A stretch of DNA of 6,743 nt from Alkalimonas sp. (GTDB taxonomy: Bacteria; Pseudomonadota; Gammaproteobacteria; Enterobacterales; Alteromonadaceae): positions 1 through 6,743 of the forward strand of contig SKGJ01000126.1 in NCBI GenBank assembly GCA_007117525.1. The letters run 5' to 3'. Below the pieces are notes generated by a model. That model was not told where the DNA came from. It worked only from the letters and a program-made list of their open reading frames with translations, and did no database searches. The position numbers and the translations under genes were made by a program. This document shows, piece after piece, positions 1-6,743 of this stretch. The first letter of the stretch is position 1. Each line of letters opens with the position of its first letter.

Positions 1-446
1 TCCAGTGCCAACTCGATCAGGTACATGGCTCTTGCCTGATCGGTGGCCAGATTGCCGCTCATGTTCGGCGCCATATCCGATAATACCACATCTACGTTGC
101 GCCCTTCGATCCGGCTCAGTAATGCCTGCAAAACTGCGTCTTCACGAAAATCACCCTGCAAAAATGAAACACCGGGCAAGGGGTCCATTGGCAGTATATC
201 ACAGGCAATCACCTGGCCCGAGTCCCCCACCAGTTTTGCCGCCATTTGCGACCAACTGCCTGGAGCCGATCCTAAGTCTACCACGGTCATGCCTGGTTTG
301 ATCAGCTTATCCTGCTGCTGAATTTCTTCCAGCTTAAAAGCGGCCCGGGATCGCAGCCCCTGCTTCTGTGCCTTTTGCACAAAATGATCATCAAAATGCT
401 CTTTCAACCAGCGGGTTGAGCTGGCTGAGCGCTTTTTTCGTGTCAT
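1..446 (-). CDS. rlmE: 23S rRNA (uridine-2'-O)-methyltransferase RlmE, N-terminal part (cut by window edge)
   Basis: RlmE (also FtsJ/RrmJ) is a cytoplasmic SAM-dependent enzyme that 2'-O-methylates U2552 in the A-loop of 23S rRNA during late 50S assembly. Reading the minus strand from the ATG at 444-446 gives 148 residues before the window ends, about 70% of the roughly 209 residues usual for the family. The start [20 protein letters not shown], the SAM-binding motif [12 protein letters not shown] (about 56-67) and the motif [10 protein letters not shown] (123-132) are diagnostic. Lys38 and Asp124 fall exactly at the first two positions of the E. coli catalytic K-D-K-E set; the other two lie outside the window. 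The gene is divergent from yhbY with 83 bases between start codons, as in E. coli. No frameshift is seen. The identification is secure; only the 3' end is missing. Confidence 0.96.
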   Translation of the reverse strand, partial: MTRKKRSASSTRWLKEHFDDHFVQKAQKQGLRSRAAFKLEEIQQQDKLIKPGMTVVDLGSAPGSWSQMAAKLVGDSGQVIACDILPMDPLPGVSFLQGDFREDAVLQALLSRIEGRNVDVVLSDMAPNMSGNLATDQARAMYLIELAL

Positions 447-484
447 CTTACTACTCTGAAATGGCTATGACCTCTAGATGGCGG

Positions 485-490
485 TACAAT
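485..490 (+). promoter_or_regulatory. Candidate -10 box for yhbY
   Basis: TACAAT matches the sigma-70 -10 consensus at five of six bases and lies about 40 bases before the yhbY start codon, giving a predicted short leader of about 33 bases. The -35 position with a 17-base spacer (462-467, TGGCTA) is weak, with three of six matches, so the promoter call rests mainly on the -10 box and its position. The rlmE promoter on the other strand must lie in or near the same 83-base gap, but I could not place it. Confidence 0.4.
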
Positions 491-529
491 AGCACGAATT
501 CAAGATTAAATTGTGGAAATCGTAGCAAG

Positions 530-826
530 ATGGCACTGAGCAATAAACAGAAACAGTTTTTAAAATCCAAGGCCCATGATCTGAAACCGGTGGTACTGCT
601 TGGCGGTAATGGCTTGACCGAAGGGGTTCTGGCCGAGATCGAGCAGGCACTGGATCACCATGAGCTGATTAAGGTCAAAGTACCGGGTGAAGATCGCGAG
701 CAAAAAGTGCTGGTGATGGATGCCATCGTCCGGGAAAGCAAAGCAGAGAAGGTGCAAGTTATTGGCAAAACTCTGGTGCTGTATCGGCCGGCGAACGAGC
801 CTAAGCTTCAGCTGCCTAAAGCCTGA
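530..826 (+). CDS. yhbY: Ribosome assembly RNA-binding protein YhbY (CRS1-YhbY domain)
   Basis: This is a 98-residue single-domain protein, matching the 97-residue E. coli YhbY almost end to end. The CRS1-YhbY domain has a KH-like fold and binds pre-50S ribosomal RNA; E. coli YhbY associates with 50S precursors. Diagnostic stretches are LKPVVLLGGNGLTEGVLAEI (about 18-37), HHELIKVKVPGEDRE, and VQVIGKTLVLYRP near the C terminus. The reading frame is open back to 368, but the ATG at 530 is the right start: it aligns with the E. coli N terminus (MALSNKQKQFLKSKAH), and the extra upstream residues look like translated non-coding DNA and rlmE antisense. The ribosome binding site is weak (GGAA, about 12 bases upstream). 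The gene is divergent from rlmE, another 50S maturation factor, and convergent with the small minus-strand gene, overlapping its 3' end by 19 bases. Confidence 0.96.
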   Translation: MALSNKQKQFLKSKAHDLKPVVLLGGNGLTEGVLAEIEQALDHHELIKVKVPGEDREQKVLVMDAIVRESKAEKVQVIGKTLVLYRPANEPKLQLPKA

Positions 827-1233
827 TTATCGGTTTCGCTAAAAAAGCCAGTCTGCGACATCAATGCTCTGGCTTCTTCCAGGCTATCCACCAGGTTGCG
901 ATGATAATGGGCAGGCTTCTCGACCTTGGTGGCCTGCATGAACTGCCAGCGCAGCAAGGCATCTTCCGGCAATAAAACCACGCCGTGACTCAGCCGATGC
1001 TCAAAGCACCAACTCGAATTTTCCCGCAAGGTTTCAAACACATCTGCAGGACACGCTTGCCATTCGCGCCCATCCAGCACCATGGCCCAGGGCTGACCAT
1101 TCAGGGTGGCGACCAGGGCGCGTAACTGGCGGATGTAGTCCTCTACCGTCCGGCTGGTCCAGGTTCCGAGCGCTGTTAACCAAATCACCCTGGCTTCACG
1201 TTTTAACTGAAATTTCTGCTGTCCTGCAACCAT
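808..1233 (-). CDS. Small STAS-like protein of unknown function
   Basis: This gene encodes 141 residues, or 143 if the ATG at 1239 is used. I prefer the ATG at 1233 because the only Shine-Dalgarno-like bases (GGA) lie six bases before it and directly abut the other ATG. I do not recognise a named family. The pattern is beta strands (KREARVIWLTALGTWT), a helix (TVEDYIRQLRALVATLN), a core strand with a following acid (WAMVLDGREW), a helix, a strand (GVVLLPED) and a C-terminal helix ending EEARALMSQTGF. That order, with the PWA-VLD-REW stretch, resembles the STAS/SpoIIAA-like fold seen in many small bacterial proteins of unknown role. There is no signal peptide or membrane segment, so it is probably cytosolic. 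It sits after the greA terminator and is convergent with yhbY. A small protein is, as I recall, found at this place in related gammaproteobacteria, which argues that the gene is real. Function is unassigned. Confidence 0.8.
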   Translation of the reverse strand: MVAGQQKFQLKREARVIWLTALGTWTSRTVEDYIRQLRALVATLNGQPWAMVLDGREWQACPADVFETLRENSSWCFEHRLSHGVVLLPEDALLRWQFMQATKVEKPAHYHRNLVDSLEEARALMSQTGFFSETDNQALGS

Positions 1234-1263
1234 CGGCATTCCATGTTGTTTAACACAACGGCG

Positions 1264-1269
1264 ATTTTA
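1264..1269 (-). promoter_or_regulatory. Possible -10 box for the STAS-like gene
   Basis: On the minus strand this reads TAAAAT, five of six matches to the -10 consensus, about 25-30 bases before the candidate start codons and downstream of the greA terminator. No convincing -35 box precedes it at 16-18 bases. A 15-base inverted repeat (1245-1259, GTTGT-N5-ACAAC) lies around the implied transcription start and could be an operator, but it is short enough to be chance. Confidence 0.3.
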
Positions 1270-1325
1270 GTGGATTTGCTTTGTTCAGGAGGTCGGACCC
1301 ATGCTCTGCTTGCGGTAAAGCGCAG

Positions 1326-1351
1326 AAAAAAAGCGGCAAAAGCCGCTTTTT
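1326..1351 (-). terminator. Intrinsic terminator after greA
   Basis: On the minus strand a GCGGC stem (1342-1346) pairs with GCCGC (1333-1337) around a TTTT loop. Five further A:T pairs extend the stem, and a run of seven T follows on the 3' side (1326-1332). It starts about 19 bases past the greA stop codon and should end the carA-carB-greA transcript. The A run on the other side of the stem makes it nearly symmetric, so it could also stop plus-strand readthrough from yhbY. Confidence 0.9.
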
Positions 1352-1369
1352 ACAGAGCCGAGGATGCCG

Positions 1370-1843
1370 TTACCGGTACTGAACATCGGTTATCTCAAAC
1401 TCGACCATGCCTTTCGGCGTTTGAATGCTGACCACATCATCCAGCTCTTTGCCAATCAAGCCACGGGCAATCGGAGAGTTCACCGAAATCAGGTTCTTTT
1501 TAATATCGGCTTCATCATCACCCACAATGCGGTAACTGACTTCTTCTTCGGTATCCAGATTTAAAATGGTCACCGTGGCGCCAAAAATCACCTTGCCGTT
1601 ATTCGGCAGGCTGCTGACATCGATAATCTGAGCATTGCCCAGCTTGCCTTCAATGTCCTGGATCCGTCCTTCACAAAAGCCTTGTGCTTCACGGGCAGCA
1701 TGGTACTCGGCGTTTTCTTTCAGATCACCATGTTCACGGGCTTCGGCAATGGCCTGAATAATTTCAGGCCGCTTTACCGTTTTTAGTTCATTCAATTCAG
1801 CGCGCAGCATTTCTGCGCCCTGAACCGTCATTGGTATTTTCAT
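1370..1843 (-). CDS. greA: Transcription elongation factor GreA
   Basis: GreA enters the RNA polymerase secondary channel and stimulates cleavage of backtracked transcripts, rescuing arrested complexes. The 157-residue product matches the 158-residue E. coli protein throughout. It has an N-terminal coiled-coil domain (about 1-75) followed by an FKBP-like domain (about 80-157). The coiled-coil tip is intact: [20 protein letters not shown] carries Asp40 and Glu43, equivalent to the catalytic Asp41/Glu44 of E. coli. The second domain shows [17 protein letters not shown] and [16 protein letters not shown]. The start ATG at 1841-1843 overlaps the carB stop as ATGA, and an AAGAGAG stretch inside the last carB codons supplies the ribosome binding site. 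The gene is therefore likely translationally coupled to carB. A strong terminator follows. Confidence 0.98.
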   Translation of the reverse strand: MKIPMTVQGAEMLRAELNELKTVKRPEIIQAIAEAREHGDLKENAEYHAAREAQGFCEGRIQDIEGKLGNAQIIDVSSLPNNGKVIFGATVTILNLDTEEEVSYRIVGDDEADIKKNLISVNSPIARGLIGKELDDVVSIQTPKGMVEFEITDVQYR

Positions 1844-4800
1844 CCGTTTACTCTCTTATGCAACTCTTGCACAGAGGCAACCCGCTCAAAAGCGCTGGCT
1901 GCGCTGGCTTTGCAGGTGGCAAAAGCTGCATTTAATGTCGTTGTATAATTGGCCTTGTATTGCAGCGCACCACGACGCAACACTTTGGAGTCTTCAATCG
2001 CCTGACGTCCCTCGGTGGTGTTGACCATGTAGCTGTACTCACCATTTTTAATGCGATCCAGAATGTGTGGCCGCCCTTCCGAAACCTTATTGACGACCCG
2101 GCACGGGATCCCCGCCTGTTGCAAGGTTGCTGCAGTACCTTTGGTGGCGTCAAGCTCAAAACCAAGCTCCAGCATGCGCTTCGCCAGTTCAATCACCCGC
2201 ACTTTATCGCTGTTGCGTACTGAAAGTAAAGCCCGGCCTCCGGTTGGAATCAGGCTGCCACAACCCAGCTCAGCCTTAGCAAAGGCCTCTTCGAAGGTAT
2301 CGCCCACGCCCATGACTTCACCGGTAGAACGCATTTCCGGGCCAAGAATCGGGTCGACGCCTGGGAATTTGTTAAAGGGAATCACCACTTCTTTCACCGA
2401 GAAATACGGTGGGATCACTTCTTTGGTGACACCCTGCTCGGCCAGAGTGCGGCCCGCCATGCAGCGGGCACCAACTTTGGCGATTTGAATGCCGGTGGCC
2501 TTGGAGACAAAAGGCACAGTCCGTGCTGCCCGTGGGTTCACTTCAATCAGATAGACTTCACCATCTTTGACGGCAAACTGGGTATTCATTAAACCAACGA
2601 CACCCAGCTCCAGCGCCAGTTTCCGCACCTGCTCGCGCATCACATCCTGAATTGCCGGCGACAAACTGTGCGGTGGCAAGGTACAGGCTGAATCGCCTGA
2701 GTGCACGCCCGCTTGCTCAATGTGCTCCATGATGCCGCCAATCACCACATCCTTGCCATCGCAAATGGCATCGATATCGACTTCAATGGCATCATCCAGG
2801 AAATTATCCAACAGCACCGGCGCTTCATTCGACACGCTGACTGCGTCGGTCATGTAGCGTTTTAAATCGGCTTCATCGTAGACGATTTCCATCGCCCGGC
2901 CACCCAGTACGTAAGAAGGACGCACCACCATCGGGAAGCCGATATCGCCGGCTTTTAGCAAGGCCTCTTCCAAACTGGTGACGGTGGCATTTTTCGGCTG
3001 CTTCAGACCAAGTCGCTCGACCGCTTGCTGGAAGCGCTCGCGATCCTCAGCCCGGTCGATGGCATCAGGCGAAGTCCCGATGATTGGCACGCCAGCAGCT
3101 TCCAGCGCCCGTGCCAGTTTCAGCGGGGTTTGTCCACCGTACTGCACAATCACGCCTTTCGGCTGCTCTTTGGCGACGATTTCCAGCACATCTTCCAAGG
3201 TGATAGGCTCAAAATACAAGCGATCCGAGGTATCGTAGTCGGTCGATACTGTTTCCGGGTTGCAATTGACCATGATGGTTTCAAAACCATCTTCGCGCAG
3301 TGCCAGGGCAGCGTGCACACAGCAGTAATCGAACTCAATGCCCTGACCAATGCGGTTAGGGCCACCGCCCAGGATCATAATCTTATCGCGGCTTGAAGGC
3401 GCGGCTTCGCACTCTTCATCGTAGCTGCTGTACATGTAGGCGGTGTTGGAGGCGAACTCAGCTGCACAGGTATCCACCCGCTTGTACACCGGGTGCAAAC
3501 TGTAACCATGCCGTTTTTTGCGCACTTCGTGCTCACTGACACCCAGCAAATCGGCAATACGTTTGTCTGCGAAACCTTTGCGCTTGTAGCGGCGCAGATT
3601 CGATTCATCCAGTCCAGAGAAGCCCGCATCGTAAATGGCTTGCTCTTCCAGCACCAGGTCTTCCAGTTGCACCAAGAACCAGGGATCAATTTTGGTCAGC
3701 TCAAAGATTTCCTGCTGGCTCATGCCAAAGCGAAAGGCATCGGCAATGTACCAGATACGGTGCGCGCCAGGCTCTTTCAGCTCACGCACCAAACGTTCTT
3801 TGGCATCCGGTGCAGTCAGATCCTGCATCGGATCCAAGCCTGACACACCAATTTCCAGACCACGCAGCGCTTTTTGCAATGATTCCTGCTGGTTACGGCC
3901 AATGGCCATCACTTCACCCACCGATTTCATCTGGGTGGTTAATCGATCGTTGGCACCGGCAAACTTTTCAAAATTAAAGCGTGGCACCTTGGTCACCACG
4001 TAGTCGATGCTGGGCTCAAAAGAAGCCGGGGTGATACCACCGGTGATCTCATTGGCCAGTTCATCCAGGGTATAACCAACAGCCAGTTTGGCGGCAACCT
4101 TAGCGATTGGAAAGCCAGTGGCTTTGGAAGCTAAGGCGGACGAGCGCGAGACCCGCGGGTTCATTTCAATAATGACCATGCGACCATCATCCGGGTTGAT
4201 GCCAAACTGCACGTTGGAACCACCGGTTTCTACGCCAATCTCACGCAATACGGCCAGGGAGGCGTTGCGCATCAACTGGTATTCTTTGTCGGTCAGGGTT
4301 TGCGCTGGGGCAACTGTGATGGAGTCGCCGGTATGAACGCCCATCGGATCAAAGTTTTCAATCGAGCAGACAATGATGCAGTTGTCGTTTTTGTCGCGCA
4401 CCACTTCCATTTCGTACTCTTTCCAGCCAATCAGCGACTCATCAATCAGCAGCTCTTTGGTCGGTGAGAGGTCCAGACCACGGGTACAGATCTCTTCAAA
4501 CTCTTCGCGGTTGTAAGCGATGCCACCGCCGGAGCCGCCCATGGTGAATGACGGTCGGATAATGCACGGAAAGCCGATGTCATCCAAAACGGTGTAGGCT
4601 TCTTCCATCGAGTGCGCCATACCTGCGCGCGGGCATTCCAGACCAATGGCACGCATGGCTTTATCGAAACGGCTGCGGTCTTCGGCTTTGTCGATGGCAT
4701 CGGCGGTTGCGCCAATCATTTCAACCTGGTATTTCGCCAACACCCCATGACGCTCCAGATCCAGCGCACAGTTCAGCGCGGTCTGACCGCCCATGGTTGG

Positions 4801-5061
4801 CAACACCGCACAAGGCCGTTCTTTTTCGATGATTTTTTCCACCACCTGCCAGTGAATCGGCTCGATGTAGGTGGCATCGGCCATTTCAGGATCCGTCATG
4901 ATGGTGGCTGGGTTGGAGTTCACCAGAATAACCCGGTAGCCTTCTTCACGCAGGGCTTTGCAGGCCTGGGCACCCGAGTAGTCAAATTCACAGGCCTGGC
5001 CAATGACGATAGGGCCGGCGCCAAGGATAAGAATGCTTTTTAAATCAGTACGTTTTGGCAT
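1840..5061 (-). CDS. carB: Carbamoyl phosphate synthetase large subunit CarB
   Basis: CarB makes carbamoyl phosphate from bicarbonate, two ATP and ammonia channelled from CarA; the product feeds arginine and pyrimidine synthesis. The protein has 1073 residues, the same length as E. coli CarB. Expected order is carboxyphosphate ATP-grasp unit (1 to about 400), oligomerisation domain (to about 550), carbamoyl-phosphate ATP-grasp unit (to about 935) and C-terminal allosteric domain. Active-site residues of the first half fall at the E. coli numbers: Arg129, Arg169, Glu215, His243, Asn283, Gln285, Glu299 and Asn301. The second half repeats the fold ([38 protein letters not shown]). The allosteric domain keeps NTTEGR (from about 1014) and the threonine near 1041 where ornithine/IMP/UMP control acts in E. 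coli. The start lies 31 bases after the carA stop. GAGGAAA precedes it but is rather far off (AGGA at 5077-5080), with ACAGAG closer. The end overlaps greA by four bases. Confidence 0.99.
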   Translation of the reverse strand: MPKRTDLKSILILGAGPIVIGQACEFDYSGAQACKALREEGYRVILVNSNPATIMTDPEMADATYIEPIHWQVVEKIIEKERPCAVLPTMGGQTALNCALDLERHGVLAKYQVEMIGATADAIDKAEDRSRFDKAMRAIGLECPRAGMAHSMEEAYTVLDDIGFPCIIRPSFTMGGSGGGIAYNREEFEEICTRGLDLSPTKELLIDESLIGWKEYEMEVVRDKNDNCIIVCSIENFDPMGVHTGDSITVAPAQTLTDKEYQLMRNASLAVLREIGVETGGSNVQFGINPDDGRMVIIEMNPRVSRSSALASKATGFPIAKVAAKLAVGYTLDELANEITGGITPASFEPSIDYVVTKVPRFNFEKFAGANDRLTTQMKSVGEVMAIGRNQQESLQKALRGLEIGVSGLDPMQDLTAPDAKERLVRELKEPGAHRIWYIADAFRFGMSQQEIFELTKIDPWFLVQLEDLVLEEQAIYDAGFSGLDESNLRRYKRKGFADKRIADLLGVSEHEVRKKRHGYSLHPVYKRVDTCAAEFASNTAYMYSSYDEECEAAPSSRDKIMILGGGPNRIGQGIEFDYCCVHAALALREDGFETIMVNCNPETVSTDYDTSDRLYFEPITLEDVLEIVAKEQPKGVIVQYGGQTPLKLARALEAAGVPIIGTSPDAIDRAEDRERFQQAVERLGLKQPKNATVTSLEEALLKAGDIGFPMVVRPSYVLGGRAMEIVYDEADLKRYMTDAVSVSNEAPVLLDNFLDDAIEVDIDAICDGKDVVIGGIMEHIEQAGVHSGDSACTLPPHSLSPAIQDVMREQVRKLALELGVVGLMNTQFAVKDGEVYLIEVNPRAARTVPFVSKATGIQIAKVGARCMAGRTLAEQGVTKEVIPPYFSVKEVVIPFNKFPGVDPILGPEMRSTGEVMGVGDTFEEAFAKAELGCGSLIPTGGRALLSVRNSDKVRVIELAKRMLELGFELDATKGTAATLQQAGIPCRVVNKVSEGRPHILDRIKNGEYSYMVNTTEGRQAIEDSKVLRRGALQYKANYTTTLNAAFATCKASAASAFERVASVQELHKRVNG

Positions 5062-5092
5062 AATAAACTCTGTCTTTCCTCGCTAGCCTGAA

Positions 5093-6223
5093 TTAATGCT
5101 GACGCTGGCGCATCAGATCGATAAAGTGATCGAACAGCTCTGCCGCATCGTGTGGTCCAGGGCTTGCTTCCGGGTGGCCCTGAAAACTAAAAGCCGGCTT
5201 GTCGGTACGGTGAATGCCTTGCAAGCTGCCATCGAACAGCGACTTGTGGGTGGCCCGTAAGTTGGCCGGTAAGCCTTCTTCTTCCACGGCAAAGCCATGG
5301 TTCTGGGCGGTGATCATCACTTTGTTGTTGTCGAGGTTTTGCACCGGGTGGTTGCCACCGTGGTGACCAAATTTCATTTTGCTGGTGCTGGCACCACTGG
5401 CCAGGGCCAGCAACTGGTGACCAAGGCAGATGCCAAAAATAGGCAGTTCGGTTGCTAACAGTTGCTGGATGGCAGTGATGGCGTAGTCGCAAGGTGCCGG
5501 ATCGCCCGGGCCATTGGATAAAAAGATGCCATCTGGATTCAGTGCCAGGACTTCACTGGCCGGTGTTTGAGCCGGTACCACCGTCAAGCGGCAACCACGG
5601 TCGACCAGCATCCGCAGAATATTGCGCTTTACGCCATAGTCGTAGGCCACCACATGAAACGCTGTGTCGGCTGGGCTAACAAAGCCTTGACCCAATTGCC
5701 AGCTGCCTTCGCTCCAGCTGTAGGCTTCTTTAACAGAGACCTCTTTGGCCAGATCCATGCCTTTTAAACCTGGGAATTCACGGGCTTGCTGCAAGGCTTT
5801 GGCTTCATCAAGAGCAGAGCCGGCCATCAAACAGCCATTAAGTGCGCCTTTTTCCCGCAGAATACGGGTCAGCTTGCGGGTATCGATGTCGGCGATGCCC
5901 AAAATGCCACGCTGCTTTAAGTAATCGGAAAGTGACGCTTGGTTGCGGAAATTGCTGGCCAGCAGCGGGAGGTCTCGAATGATCAGGCCTTTGGCCCAGA
6001 TCCGGCTGGATTCTTCATCTTCATCATTGGTGCCGGTGTTGCCAATGTGCGGGTTGGTCAGGGTGACCATTTGTTCGGCATAGGAGGGATCGGTTAAGAT
6101 CTCCTGATAACCGGTCATCGAGGTATTGAATACCACCTCTCCGACTGAAACTCCTTCGGCACCGATGGCCGTACCATGAAATACAGTGCCATCTTCTAAA
6201 ACCAGCAAGGCAGACGTCGTCAA
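5093..6223 (-). CDS. carA: Carbamoyl phosphate synthetase small subunit CarA (glutaminase), TTG start
   Basis: CarA hydrolyses glutamine and passes ammonia to CarB through an internal tunnel. From the chosen start it has 376 residues (E. coli 382). The N-terminal domain shows [31 protein letters not shown] and ASNFR; the C-terminal class I glutamine amidotransferase domain shows [29 protein letters not shown] and [13 protein letters not shown]. The catalytic triad is intact at about Cys266, His350 and Glu352. No ATG gives a suitable start. The TTG at 6221-6223 aligns the product ([12 protein letters not shown]) with the E. coli N terminus and lies five bases after a perfect GGAGG. A second in-frame TTG at 6233-6235 overlaps that ribosome binding site and is less likely. 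Transcription probably starts near 6318, with a terminator-like hairpin between promoter and gene. The gene is cotranscribed with carB. Confidence 0.98.
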   Translation of the reverse strand: MTTSALLVLEDGTVFHGTAIGAEGVSVGEVVFNTSMTGYQEILTDPSYAEQMVTLTNPHIGNTGTNDEDEESSRIWAKGLIIRDLPLLASNFRNQASLSDYLKQRGILGIADIDTRKLTRILREKGALNGCLMAGSALDEAKALQQAREFPGLKGMDLAKEVSVKEAYSWSEGSWQLGQGFVSPADTAFHVVAYDYGVKRNILRMLVDRGCRLTVVPAQTPASEVLALNPDGIFLSNGPGDPAPCDYAITAIQQLLATELPIFGICLGHQLLALASGASTSKMKFGHHGGNHPVQNLDNNKVMITAQNHGFAVEEEGLPANLRATHKSLFDGSLQGIHRTDKPAFSFQGHPEASPGPHDAAELFDHFIDLMRQRQH

Positions 6224-6228
6224 AATAA

Positions 6229-6233
6229 CCTCC
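6229..6233 (-). promoter_or_regulatory. carA ribosome binding site
   Basis: A perfect GGAGG on the minus strand, five bases before the TTG at 6221-6223. It decides the start in favour of that TTG over the in-frame TTG at 6233-6235, which lies within or before the site itself. Confidence 0.85.
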
Positions 6234-6241
6234 AAACAGCA

Positions 6242-6280
6242 AAAAACGGGCTTAAACTAACTCGTTCAACACCCGTTTTT
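6242..6280 (-). terminator. Terminator-like hairpin in the carA leader (candidate attenuator)
   Basis: On the minus strand AAAAACGGG (6272-6280) pairs with CCCGTTTTT (6242-6250), leaving a 21-base loop. The loop folds further: TTGAAC pairs with GTTTAA, with one G-U pair, around GAGTTA. The stem therefore has a G/C-rich core and ends in a run of six T (6241-6246), the form of an intrinsic terminator. It lies between the predicted carAB promoter and the carA ribosome binding site, ending only seven bases before GGAGG. Placed there it would act as an attenuator of carAB, or alternatively end dapB transcripts reading in from upstream. I see no convincing leader peptide. Confidence 0.65.
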
Positions 6281-6300
6281 AATCCAAAGCAACTATCCCC

Positions 6301-6318
6301 AATTTGCCCAGGCAAATT
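6301..6318. promoter_or_regulatory. Perfect palindrome at the predicted carAB transcription start (candidate operator)
   Basis: AATTTGCC and GGCAAATT are exact inverted repeats of eight bases separated by two bases. With the -10 box at 6325-6330, transcription would start at about 6318, so the palindrome would occupy about +1 to +18. It could be the site of a dimeric repressor, or form a hairpin with a CUGG loop at the 5' end of the mRNA. It does not match the ArgR or PurR site patterns I know. Confidence 0.5.
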
Positions 6319-6324
6319 CTCGAT

Positions 6325-6353
6325 ATTTTATGTCAACTTGGCTATTTCGTCTA
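6325..6353 (-). promoter_or_regulatory. Predicted sigma-70 promoter of carAB
   Basis: On the minus strand the -10 box TAAAAT (6325-6330, five of six matches) follows a -35 box TAGACG (6348-6353, four of six) at the ideal 17-base spacing. A perfect TTGACA (6331-6336) directly abuts the -10 box, but it has no -10 partner at 16-18 bases and may not act as a -35. The region upstream is very A/T-rich, as is common for strong promoters. Predicted transcription start is near 6318, giving a leader of about 95 bases. Confidence 0.55.
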
Positions 6354-6363
6354 ATGCTTTTTT

Positions 6364-6384
6364 GGATTTATTTAAAAATAATCC
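6364..6384. repeat. A/T-rich imperfect inverted repeat upstream of the carAB promoter
   Basis: The ends GGATT and AATCC are complementary across a 21-base stretch whose centre is entirely A/T. Extending the arms needs a one-base bulge. It begins 11 bases upstream of the predicted -35 box (6348-6353), where a regulator or an UP element could act. In an A/T-rich gap such a repeat can also arise by chance. Confidence 0.3.
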
Positions 6385-6419
6385 TTTTGACTATTTTTTC
6401 CAGGCTAAGCGGCAAAAAA

Positions 6420-6743
<324 letters not shown>

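Noticed and set aside
5..321. Two overlapping plus-strand open frames of 92-98 residues
   Set aside because: They are antisense to rlmE, whose minus-strand product matches its family residue by residue; the plus-strand products resemble nothing known.
368..529. Upstream extension of the yhbY reading frame
   Set aside because: The added 54 residues cover rlmE antisense and the promoter region; the family N terminus aligns at the ATG at 530.
4612..5043. Long plus-strand open frame (143 residues) opposite carB, with others of 80-145 residues along the gene
   Set aside because: Such antisense frames are common opposite long codon-biased genes; no ribosome binding site or recognisable protein was seen.
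6252..6272. GTG-initiated six-codon leader peptide (MLNELV) inside the carA leader hairpin
   Set aside because: It has no Shine-Dalgarno sequence, lies within the hairpin loop, and has no run of codons for arginine or another controlling amino acid.
6331..6336. Perfect TTGACA as the -35 box of carAB
   Set aside because: At 16-18 bases downstream there are only G/C-rich bases of the palindrome, with no -10 match; the adjacent TAAAAT works better as a -10 with TAGACG.
6322..6340. ArgR box overlapping the carAB promoter
   Set aside because: The stretch is A/T-rich with a TGA start, but it does not align with the TGAAT-N4-ATTCA pattern without gaps.

Overview
The window is chromosomal core sequence from a gammaproteobacterium. 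Protein matches to the Escherichia coli families are close across whole lengths. The gene order dapB-carA-carB-greA-(small gene)-yhbY-rlmE is the one I recall from pseudomonads and several marine gammaproteobacteria. An Alteromonadales/Rheinheimera-like host is possible, but that is a weak guess. I see no transposase, integrase, tRNA, rRNA, CRISPR array or prophage gene.

Right to left on the minus strand, the window opens inside dapB (lysine/diaminopimelate pathway), which ends at 6420. A 196-base gap follows, holding a likely carAB promoter, a perfect palindrome at the predicted transcription start, and a terminator-shaped hairpin just before the carA ribosome binding site. Next are carA and carB, the two subunits of carbamoyl phosphate synthetase, which feeds both arginine and pyrimidine synthesis. 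greA (transcript cleavage factor) overlaps the end of carB by four bases and ends at a strong intrinsic terminator near 1326-1351.

Left of that terminator lies a minus-strand gene for a 141-143 residue protein that looks STAS-like. Its 3' end overlaps by 19 bases, tail to tail, with the plus-strand gene yhbY (a ribosome-assembly RNA-binding protein). yhbY is divergent from rlmE (23S rRNA 2'-O-methyltransferase), which runs off the left edge. The left side is thus a small ribosome-maturation cluster, and the right side is an amino acid/nucleotide biosynthesis operon joined to a transcription elongation factor.

I found no previously undescribed multi-gene system. The part most worth a second look is the carA leader (6224-6353), whose architecture suggests transcription attenuation or operator control by a mechanism I do not recognise. 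The small STAS-like gene comes second.
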